Shown here one piece after another: positions 1-7,902 of a stretch of 32,567 bases of DNA (its first letter is position 1; each line of letters starts with the position of its first letter). The position numbers and the translations under genes are program-made. This stretch comes from Bacteroidales bacterium. Its GTDB lineage: Bacteria; Bacteroidota; Bacteroidia; Bacteroidales; WCHB1-69. The stretch is from contig JAEEQA010000020.1 of assembly GCA_016285085.1 (NCBI GenBank), positions 1 through 32,567 of the forward strand, given 5' to 3'. Under the pieces are notes generated by a model. The model made no database searches. It was not told the origin of the DNA and saw only the letters and a program-made list of their open reading frames with translations.

Positions 1-1895
1 CCATCACCTCCAACAGGAACGACCACCAGATCAACCTCATCGACACTCCCGGCCAGGTGGACTTCACCATCGAGGTGGAACGCTCGCTGCGTGTTATCGA
101 CGGGATGGTGGCGGTCTTTTGCGCCGTCGGCGGCGTGGAACCCCAGAGCGAAACCGTCTGGAACCAGGCCGACAAGTACCGCGTGCCCCGCATTGCCTTC
201 GTGAACAAGATGGACCGCACCGGCGCCAACTTCGCCGATGTGGTGGCCCAGATGAACAAATACCTCGGCGCCAACGCCATGCCCATCCACCTGCCCATCG
301 GAGCCGAAAACGACTTCCTCGGCATGGTCGATCTTGTCACCATGAAAGCCATCACCTTTGTGGAGAAGGAGCGTATCGTGAGCGACATCCCGGCAGAACT
401 GCTGCCGCAGGCACAGGAGGCCCGCCGTGTGATGATCGAGAAGCTCGCCGATTACGACGACGACATCGCCACCCTTTATCTGGAGGATGCTGAAATTGAG
501 GAACCGATGCTGAAGAAAGCCATCCGTGAAGCCACCATCAAACTGCTGGTGACCCCCGTCCTGTGCGGCGCCGCCTACAAGAACAAGGGCATCCAGTTGC
601 TTCTGGACGCCATCGTGGATTATCTTCCGTCGCCCAACGACCTCGGCGCCGTCATTGCCCACGATCCTGACGATGAGGAACGCACCATCAAGCTGCATCC
701 GTCGGTCAATGAGCCGGTGGCTGCCCTCGCCTTCAAGCTCATCAACGACCCCTACGTCGGCCAGCAGACCTTCATCCGCGTGTTCAGCGGCAAGATCACC
801 AGCGGCATGACCATCTACAACACCAACAAGGGAAAGACGGAGCGTATCGGCCGCATCTTCCGCATCAAGGCCAAAGAGCGTGAGGAAATCACGGAGGCGG
901 GTGCCGGTGAAATCGTGGCCCTTGTCGGCATGAAGTTCACCCGCACGGGCGACACCCTCTGCGACGAGAACCAGGCCGTCCTGTTGGAGAACATCACCGT
1001 GCCGCCCGCGGTCATCGAGATGAAGCTGGAACTGGACGACAAGAAGAGCCGCAACAAGCTGGGTGAGGCTTTGGCCAAGCTTACCAACGAAGACCCGTCG
1101 TTCCACTCCCACTTCGACGAAGAGACGGAAGAGACCATCATCGCCGGCATGGGCGAACTGCACTTGGAAATCCTCGTGGAGCGTATCCGCGACGAGTTCA
1201 AGGTGCCGATTTCAGTGGGTGCCCCGTCGGTGTCGTTCCGCGAGACCATCACCACGGAGAAGGAGTGCAACTACCGCCATGTGAAGCAGACGGGCGGCAA
1301 GGGGCAGTTCGCCCACACCGTCATCCGCTTCGAACCGAACCCGGGAAAAGGCTTCGAGTTCGTCGATATCACCAAGGGCGGTGTCATCCCGAAGGAGTTC
1401 ATGCCCTCCATCCAGAAGGGTCTCATCAAGGCGATGGAGAAGAGTCCGATTGCCGGCTACCCCGTGGTGGATGTGAAGTGCGTGCTGGTGGACGGCAGTT
1501 TCCACCCCGTGGATTCAAGCGACATGGCGTTCCAGACCTGCGCCGCGATGTGCTTCAAGCAGGCGTTCCGCCAGGCCAACCCCATCGTGATGGAGCCGGT
1601 GATGAAGGTGGAGGTCAACACCCCCGACGATTTCATCGGCAACGTGACCCGCGACCTCAACAAGCGCCGCGGCCGCATCGAGAACATGCGCCGTTTCCGC
1701 AAGGGTTCGCAAAAACTCGACGGTTTCATTCCGCTGATGGAGATGTTCGGCTATGCCACCGCGCTGCGCAACATCACCTCCGGCCGCGCCAACTACTCGA
1801 TGGAATTCTACCAATACATGCAGATGCCCGCCGACAAGCAGGCCGAAGTCATCAAGAAACGGCAGGAAGAGGAGAAGGAACGCTCGGCGAAATAG
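1..1895 (+). CDS. fusA: Elongation factor G (5'-truncated by window edge), variant G3 motif
   Basis: Translational GTPase that drives ribosomal translocation. The reading frame is open from base 3 and lacks roughly the first 80 residues (P-loop and switch I), so this is the edge of the window, not a broken gene. Visible are the G3 region reading DTPGQVDFT, the G4 motif NKMD in [12 protein letters not shown], a G5-like CGAAYKNKG, then domains II-V with the family signatures [25 protein letters not shown] and [10 protein letters not shown], and a charged C-terminal tail. The canonical G3 motif is DTPGHVDF; the catalytic His is Gln here (codon CAG, bases 54-56). The sequence differs from both Bacteroides EF-G1 and the GTPase-deficient EF-G2 as I remember them, so it may be a further paralog. 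The next gene starts 59 bases downstream on the same strand with no clear promoter between. Confidence 0.95.
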   Translation, partial: ITSNRNDHQINLIDTPGQVDFTIEVERSLRVIDGMVAVFCAVGGVEPQSETVWNQADKYRVPRIAFVNKMDRTGANFADVVAQMNKYLGANAMPIHLPIGAENDFLGMVDLVTMKAITFVEKERIVSDIPAELLPQAQEARRVMIEKLADYDDDIATLYLEDAEIEEPMLKKAIREATIKLLVTPVLCGAAYKNKGIQLLLDAIVDYLPSPNDLGAVIAHDPDDEERTIKLHPSVNEPVAALAFKLINDPYVGQQTFIRVFSGKITSGMTIYNTNKGKTERIGRIFRIKAKEREEITEAGAGEIVALVGMKFTRTGDTLCDENQAVLLENITVPPAVIEMKLELDDKKSRNKLGEALAKLTNEDPSFHSHFDEETEETIIAGMGELHLEILVERIRDEFKVPISVGAPSVSFRETITTEKECNYRHVKQTGGKGQFAHTVIRFEPNPGKGFEFVDITKGGVIPKEFMPSIQKGLIKAMEKSPIAGYPVVDVKCVLVDGSFHPVDSSDMAFQTCAAMCFKQAFRQANPIVMEPVMKVEVNTPDDFIGNVTRDLNKRRGRIENMRRFRKGSQKLDGFIPLMEMFGYATALRNITSGRANYSMEFYQYMQMPADKQAEVIKKRQEEEKERSAK

Positions 1896-1954
1896 GCTAT
1901 GCAAGAAAATCCATTAACATAATTCCCCTTGAAAAAAACAAAGACAGACCAATA

Positions 1955-4900
1955 ATGAAAGATTACAATCTCATAGCAAATTCCGGAATACAACTGCTGA
2001 CGGTTCCCATGGAAATCAATATGCAGGAAAAATACGCCGTATGGTTTCACGAGTGGCCCACGGCAAAAGGCGATGAGTGGATTTTGGATATCGTGCATGC
2101 GATGGAGGACGATAACGGCAGCAGCTACTACAAGAAGAAAGAGCTTTATGACAACGGTTTTTTTGCCGAAAGCCAAAGCGAGTTCACGGAGCGCGATCTT
2201 CGGGAAAAAAGCATTTTCCCGCTTCGGAAGGATGATGAGATGATGCCGGGGGTGACTGGCGAAATCTACAAAGTGACTTTTGCGGACAAACGGAACAACA
2301 CGCTAGAACAGTTTGAGAATGTGTGGCTTCCGCTTCCGTATTTCCAGAAACGGAGTGAAAAGCGGTTCAATTTCGGCCCCTTGAATTGGGCAAGATTCAA
2401 GATGGTGCCCCGAGAATCGGATGAAGGGCGCAAGCGCTATGACGTGATTATCGCGTTCGACACCCACACCGCGTATGAAACCGACCCGCATAATGAGCGC
2501 CCTGTCTTTCGGGACCAGTTCCAGAAGGAGATGACCTTTATGGTCTGTTCGGATGAGTACAAGACGATGGATTTCTGCCAGCCCAAACAGGACTACAGCT
2601 ACATTGACAGCTATTTGTTCAGCCTCGTACACCCGGAGCTGCAACAGCCCTCCCAAATCAAGGGGAATGCGCGAAAACTCACCCACATCGCATCCTATGT
2701 TTTTCTGATACAGTATATTGCAAAACACGAGTGTTTTCCGAAAATTATCCTGTACAAGGATCAGGATGTGGAATTCAAGAAGATCGACATGGTGGTGGAT
2801 ATCGGAAACTCGCGCACTACGGCGCTTTTGGTGGAGGATGGCTGTGAGGATTTCAACCATGTGACGAAACTTCAGCTCACCGATATGACCGACCCCATCC
2901 ATGTGAAACCCGACGGGGAGGTGGAGGTCCGTTCCTACAAGGAGTCGTTTGATATGCGGCTGGCCTTCCGCCGCGCTAATTTCGGCAGTTTCGGACCGAA
3001 AGACAGCCGTCAGTTTGTGTATCCCAGCCTGGTACGTCTCGGTACGGAGGCCAATTCCTTGATACACAAGTCATCGCAAAGTGAAAGCGCCGAGATGATA
3101 TCCACCTATTCAAGTCCGAAGCGTTACCTTTGGGACGGGAAGCCCAACAAGGAGGAGTGGCGGTTCCTCACGCTGGAAGGGGAAACCGACTGCGATCCGG
3201 TGCTCCACCTCAATGGCATCACCAACCAGTTGAAGTATAACGGCGAACTTGATTTGGAGGGGAATGGAGGGAAAACCTACCACTACTCCAGACGGTCGCT
3301 GATGACGTTTGCCTTCCTTGAAATGCTGTCGCAGGCGAAAATGCAGATCAACAGTTATGGATACAGGGATGAAAAAGGCAAGCGGGAGATGCCCCGCCGG
3401 TTGAAGCGGCTCATCATCACCTGTCCGACGGCCATGTCGAAACTTGAGAGGGAGAAATTGATCCAGTGTGCCAGAAACGCCGTCATCCTGTCCGAAAATT
3501 TCGAGTATCTGGATGTGAGGGACAATCCGTCACCGGGTTCCAGCATTGAGATTGTGCCCGATGTGCAGCGGAAGTCAGCGGACCAGAAGTGGTACTTCGA
3601 CGAGGCCACCTGCGCCCAGCTGGTCTATATGTTCGGGGAAGTCGGCCACAAATACAAAGGCTGTTGTGACGAGTTCTTCAATCTTTACGGGAAAAAGGAG
3701 GGTGAAGGCCGCCAGAACACCCTTACCGTCGGCTCCCTTGACATCGGCGCCGGCACCTCCGACCTTATGATCAACCGCTACTCCTACAGCAAGGGCTCCG
3801 TCACCACCATCACCCCGGAACCGTTGTTCTACGACAGTTTCTACTTTGCCGGGGATGACATGCTCAAGGGGCTGATCAACGACCTGATGATGCTGGACGA
3901 GGAGAGTGCCTTCTATCGGAAACTGAAACCTATGCCGTACGCCGACTGCCGCCAGAAGCTGCGCAACATGTTCGGCCCGGACTACAACGGACAGAAGGAG
4001 TCGGACCGCATCTTCAGGGGCGACTTCAACCTCCAGTATTCAGTTCCTTTGATGTGCCATTTTATGGAACTTGTGAAAAATGGGCGGTCCAACTGCACCG
4101 TCCGCTTCCACGATGTGTTTGAGAAACTTCCGCCCAACCAGAGCGTGATGAACCGCTTCAAGGAACTCTTCGGCTTCGGATTGGATACGCTCGAATGGGA
4201 TTTCGACTATGAGAAGGTGTCCAAAAAGATTTTTGACAAATTCGAACCCTACCTCAAGAAGATAGCGACCATTATGTTCGCCAATGCCTGCGACCTTGTG
4301 ATCCTTTCCGGACGCCCCGCCTCGCTGCCTCCCATCCGCAACATCTTCCTGAAGTACTACGCCGTTTCTCCCGACCGCCTGATTCTGCTCAACAACTACT
4401 ATGTGGGCCGCTGGTTCCCCTTCGGCGAGAACACCGGCTACATCACCGACCCCAAGACCATTGTGGCCATCGGCGCCATCATCGGGCACTATTCGTCAAA
4501 ACTGTCCTCCCTCAACAACTTCGTCATCGACACCAGCAAGCTGGACGGCAAGCTCAAGTCCACCATCAACTTCATTGAGAAATCGCGCGACAGCCAGCAG
4601 GTCGCCTACTGCATCACCCCGCATCAGCCTGTGGGCGACATCTTTGTCAACAAACTGCCCGCCTACCTGAATGTCAAGCAGCTGGGTATAAACATCTATC
4701 CGTCGCGCTCCCTCTATACCATCGACTTCAACCGGCAGAAGATTGCGAACAAGATTCAGCAGAACCTTATCGTGAAGGGGCTCAGTCCTGCCTCCGACAC
4801 ACGGCTGCAGCAGCTTGTGAACGATGAAATCGACCAGCTCCGCAAACGCGCTCCTTTCAAAATAACCCTGAGCAAGGACGTGGAGGACAATGAAACCCTG

Positions 4901-5023
4901 ACCATCGAAGGCATCACCGACAAGAACGACAACGATTTGTCGGGCAACAATATTGAGGTTCATATCCAAAGTCTCGGTGCAGAAGGGAAATATTGGCTGG
5001 ATGACGGCGCTTTTGACTTTTAA
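1955..5023 (+). CDS. SrfB-family actin/Hsp70-like ATPase
   Basis: A 1022-residue protein that I assign to the 'virulence factor SrfB' family. The N-terminus (YNLIANSGIQLLTV) and the segment VWLPLPYF...NWARF near residues 125-150 match SrfB as I recall it. An actin/Hsp70-type ATPase core follows: phosphate-1 motif VVDIGNSRTTALLV (Asp282), phosphate-2 motif LDIGAGTSDLMI (Asp596), and an adenosine-type motif ILSGRPASLPPIR (around 786) before YAVSPDRLILLNNY. The C-terminal ~150 residues are unassigned. No signal peptide or membrane helix is seen, so it is probably cytoplasmic. The frame is open far upstream into fusA, but the ATG at 1955 is the first plausible start and gives the SrfB-like N-terminus. 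It is first in a ten-gene operon. An ATP-dependent conformational switch or chaperone-like role is inference. Confidence 0.85.
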   Translation: MKDYNLIANSGIQLLTVPMEINMQEKYAVWFHEWPTAKGDEWILDIVHAMEDDNGSSYYKKKELYDNGFFAESQSEFTERDLREKSIFPLRKDDEMMPGVTGEIYKVTFADKRNNTLEQFENVWLPLPYFQKRSEKRFNFGPLNWARFKMVPRESDEGRKRYDVIIAFDTHTAYETDPHNERPVFRDQFQKEMTFMVCSDEYKTMDFCQPKQDYSYIDSYLFSLVHPELQQPSQIKGNARKLTHIASYVFLIQYIAKHECFPKIILYKDQDVEFKKIDMVVDIGNSRTTALLVEDGCEDFNHVTKLQLTDMTDPIHVKPDGEVEVRSYKESFDMRLAFRRANFGSFGPKDSRQFVYPSLVRLGTEANSLIHKSSQSESAEMISTYSSPKRYLWDGKPNKEEWRFLTLEGETDCDPVLHLNGITNQLKYNGELDLEGNGGKTYHYSRRSLMTFAFLEMLSQAKMQINSYGYRDEKGKREMPRRLKRLIITCPTAMSKLEREKLIQCARNAVILSENFEYLDVRDNPSPGSSIEIVPDVQRKSADQKWYFDEATCAQLVYMFGEVGHKYKGCCDEFFNLYGKKEGEGRQNTLTVGSLDIGAGTSDLMINRYSYSKGSVTTITPEPLFYDSFYFAGDDMLKGLINDLMMLDEESAFYRKLKPMPYADCRQKLRNMFGPDYNGQKESDRIFRGDFNLQYSVPLMCHFMELVKNGRSNCTVRFHDVFEKLPPNQSVMNRFKELFGFGLDTLEWDFDYEKVSKKIFDKFEPYLKKIATIMFANACDLVILSGRPASLPPIRNIFLKYYAVSPDRLILLNNYYVGRWFPFGENTGYITDPKTIVAIGAIIGHYSSKLSSLNNFVIDTSKLDGKLKSTINFIEKSRDSQQVAYCITPHQPVGDIFVNKLPAYLNVKQLGINIYPSRSLYTIDFNRQKIANKIQQNLIVKGLSPASDTRLQQLVNDEIDQLRKRAPFKITLSKDVEDNETLTIEGITDKNDNDLSGNNIEVHIQSLGAEGKYWLDDGAFDF

Positions 5024-5049
5024 CCCATTACAAAATCGACTTGCAAATC

Positions 5050-7902
5050 ATGGAACAATACACCGATATAAAGAGACAGCAAATGGAAGGCGACATCAAG
5101 CGGCAGCTTGAAATCATTGAGAGCTCGTTGGCCTGGGCCGACCAGTTCGGGAAGGAGTCATTCAACCGGGGCGAGCTCAAGGGTTACCGGCGGGCGGTGA
5201 AGAAAATCAAGTTCGCCCTTGCGGAAAACTGCTCTGCCGCTGCCTACGGAGAGAGCCAGGTGGGAAAGTCCTACCTTATGGACAGTCTGCTGGGCGATCC
5301 GAACCGGCCGTTCGAAATCGTCAACAACGGACAGTCGTACAGCTTCATCAACCAGATCAACTCCAGCGGCGGCAACAACAGCAAAATCGAGACGACCGGC
5401 GTGATCACCCGCTTCACACTGAAGTGCGCCAACCCCGTGATGCGGGAGTATGTGCGCATAAGAACCCTCACCGTTCTCGACCTTATTCTTCTCATCACCG
5501 ACTCCTACTACAAGGATGTCATCCGTTCCGACCATGAGCTGAGCACCGAGGACATCAACAACCAGCTGGTTGCCCAGCTTCCCTATTGGGTGGACCGCTC
5601 CTACAGTCAGACCTTCATCACGGAGGATGACATCATGGATATAAAAGAATATATTGACAATCAGCGAATTGCTGATTTTGCCCGAGTGTCCAAGTTCTTT
5701 GACAAGGTGGCTCCTGTCATCCAGTATGTTAAGCCGGAGAAGTGGGGCGATGTTTTTGCCCTGCTTTGGAACAACAATCCCAATTTGACACGGTTGTTTC
5801 AACATCTTGTTGCGGAGTATCAGAAGATCGGATTTTTGGAGGAGGTCTATGTCCCGTTTGCCGCCGTTCTTCGTGAAAAGGGGACGCTGCTGAAGATAGA
5901 GTGGCTGAACCTCGCATGCGGAATGGAGGAGAATGTGGGCAACGACATCACTACCACCGATGTGCTTGACGGCACGCAGCACGTCATCGCAAGGGACTAC
6001 AGCAAAGCCTCCCTTTCGGCGCTCATCGCCGAGCTGACCTTCACCATCTCGGTTGAAAATGTGAATGAAAAACTTTTCCTTCAGAAGATTGACCTGCTTG
6101 ACTTTCCGGGAGCCCGTTCAAGGGAGGAACTGAAGGAGGAGAAGATGTCGGAGCCGGCCGTATTGGCCCGAATGTTGCGCCGCGGCAAGGTTGCCTATCT
6201 CTTCCAGAAATATTCCCATGCATTGAGAATCAACTCTCTTCTCTTCTGCCATCACAATGACCAGAAGACCGTGAAGGAGTTGGGCACCTCCATCAGCGAC
6301 TGGATTGACAGCTATATTGGCGACAACGAGCAGAAGCGTACGGAGCGTCTTCGCGGGCTTCAAGGCGTGTCACCCTTCTTTCTGGTCGCCACCAAATTCA
6401 ACATCGACCTTAGGCGAAACAGGGAGACGGACACACCGACGACGCAGGAGAAACTCAAGGAGCACTGGAAACGCTTCGACACCATCCTGCCGGAAATCAT
6501 CAAGCCTTACACATGGTTTGACGAGTGGGCCGACGGAAAGCCGTTCAGCGGCATATACCCCCTGAGGGACTTCTACTGGTCGAAGGAAACCGGCATTTTC
6601 GAGGGCTACTCGAACAAGCCTCCCTTCTCCGAAGAAACCGGAGTGAAGAAGGATCCCGACTACCCCGACTATTTTGAGAACCTGCGCCGCAGCTTCATCG
6701 AATTTCCTTGCATGCAGCAGCATTTTCCCAATCCTGGGCAGATTTGGGACGAGGTGGCCACCCCCAACAACGACGGATCCAAAGCCATCATCCGTGACCT
6801 CAACCGGCTCGCCCCGCAGCTGGATGAGTTCCGCACCCGCAACTACCTGGAGGAACTCATCGGCATCAGGAACATCATCCTGAAAATCCTCGCCATGTAC
6901 TATATTTCTGACTCTGACGAGGAGAAGAATGCGCAAATCAAGAAAATCACGTCCGACATCCGTAGGAAGATCGACATGTCCGTGTTCCGCAAGCCGGAAA
7001 TCTTCGGCACTATCCTCGACAAGCTGATGGTGCTGCCCGGCGACTTGAGGGAGATTGCCTACGACATCATCATCCGCCAGACGGAAGTGCCGAAGGACTT
7101 CTCCAATGTCAGCGGCATCCGTGCCATTGTGGGGATCAACCCCCACGACAGCCGCGACGGCAACATCGCCAAGTTGTGCGATTATTACGGCTGCACCCCT
7201 GAAGAGCTTGACGCTGACTTCAGGACGGAGGGATTCACCTTGGAGGATGTGGTGAGCGGCGACTCGGAAACATTGGCCACCGTAGCGGATGTGCTCACGA
7301 AGAAAATCATCGAATATTGGACCGCTTACATCAACAAGTCGGTGAAGAACATCGATCAGTATCTCACCCACGCCGATGAAATTGTGGAGTCGTTGCAGAC
7401 CCTGCTGCGCCTCTTGGGCGTGAAACGCGAGATAACCTCGAAGATCACGGCCTATCAGCAGATTTTCCCGAAAGAAGATTTGCCAAACGCCGTGGCGGCG
7501 GTGGTTTCGCTTATACTCAACAACTTCGTCAGCTCTTTCGGACGCAAGTATATGACAGAGGAGAATATCGACGCCATCAAGACGAAGGCCGGGATTTGCA
7601 ACATCAATGTGGACCTGAGCGACAAGGGGCTGCAGTTCACGCCCAAGCCGCAGTCCATCGAGGATGTCCTCAACACGCTCACCGCCTCGGAGCAGATCGC
7701 CCGCGAGGGGACGGGGTCGCCCAGCACCCGTGAAACCTTGCGCAAACTGCCTCTTTACGACAACTTTATGCGGTGGGAGAACTTCCTGATTATCGGAATG
7801 CTGCTGTCCAGCGACGTCTCCACTGTGGACCCCGTGGCCAACGGCTCCATCAAAACCATCATCGACAACTGTAAAGGTCTTTACAATTCTGCATCGTTAT
7901 GA
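5050..7902 (+). CDS. SrfC-like large GTPase
   Basis: A 950-residue soluble protein with a dynamin/SrfC-like GTPase layout. The Walker A motif is GESQVGKS (residues 67-74). A Thr in KIETTGVITRF could serve as G2. G3 is LLDFPGARS (Asp351), and the G4-like motif is ATKFNID (448-451, TKxN instead of NKxD). The long region between G1 and G3 and the helical C-terminal half fit the SrfC/'putative virulence factor' family, and the position directly after SrfB matches the enterobacterial srfB-srfC order. ATG 5050 is preferred to the in-frame TTG at 5041; the gap to the upstream gene is 26 bases, and the stop overlaps the next ATG (ATGA). Likely role: a GTP-dependent switch or membrane-associated mechanoenzyme working with the SrfB protein. 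The Asn in G4 may weaken guanine specificity. Family call is from motif and synteny, not a profile search. Confidence 0.8.
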   Translation: MEQYTDIKRQQMEGDIKRQLEIIESSLAWADQFGKESFNRGELKGYRRAVKKIKFALAENCSAAAYGESQVGKSYLMDSLLGDPNRPFEIVNNGQSYSFINQINSSGGNNSKIETTGVITRFTLKCANPVMREYVRIRTLTVLDLILLITDSYYKDVIRSDHELSTEDINNQLVAQLPYWVDRSYSQTFITEDDIMDIKEYIDNQRIADFARVSKFFDKVAPVIQYVKPEKWGDVFALLWNNNPNLTRLFQHLVAEYQKIGFLEEVYVPFAAVLREKGTLLKIEWLNLACGMEENVGNDITTTDVLDGTQHVIARDYSKASLSALIAELTFTISVENVNEKLFLQKIDLLDFPGARSREELKEEKMSEPAVLARMLRRGKVAYLFQKYSHALRINSLLFCHHNDQKTVKELGTSISDWIDSYIGDNEQKRTERLRGLQGVSPFFLVATKFNIDLRRNRETDTPTTQEKLKEHWKRFDTILPEIIKPYTWFDEWADGKPFSGIYPLRDFYWSKETGIFEGYSNKPPFSEETGVKKDPDYPDYFENLRRSFIEFPCMQQHFPNPGQIWDEVATPNNDGSKAIIRDLNRLAPQLDEFRTRNYLEELIGIRNIILKILAMYYISDSDEEKNAQIKKITSDIRRKIDMSVFRKPEIFGTILDKLMVLPGDLREIAYDIIIRQTEVPKDFSNVSGIRAIVGINPHDSRDGNIAKLCDYYGCTPEELDADFRTEGFTLEDVVSGDSETLATVADVLTKKIIEYWTAYINKSVKNIDQYLTHADEIVESLQTLLRLLGVKREITSKITAYQQIFPKEDLPNAVAAVVSLILNNFVSSFGRKYMTEENIDAIKTKAGICNINVDLSDKGLQFTPKPQSIEDVLNTLTASEQIAREGTGSPSTRETLRKLPLYDNFMRWENFLIIGMLLSSDVSTVDPVANGSIKTIIDNCKGLYNSASL

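Noticed and set aside
1265-1954. Upstream extension of the SrfB-like gene into fusA
   Set aside because: The frame is open by chance within fusA; the translated extension is a basic, low-information shadow, and the SrfB-like N-terminus begins at ATG 1955.
4040-4489. Minus-strand open frames within the SrfB-, SrfC-like and fusA genes
   Set aside because: They are complements of well-supported genes with biased codon positions and show no independent domains.
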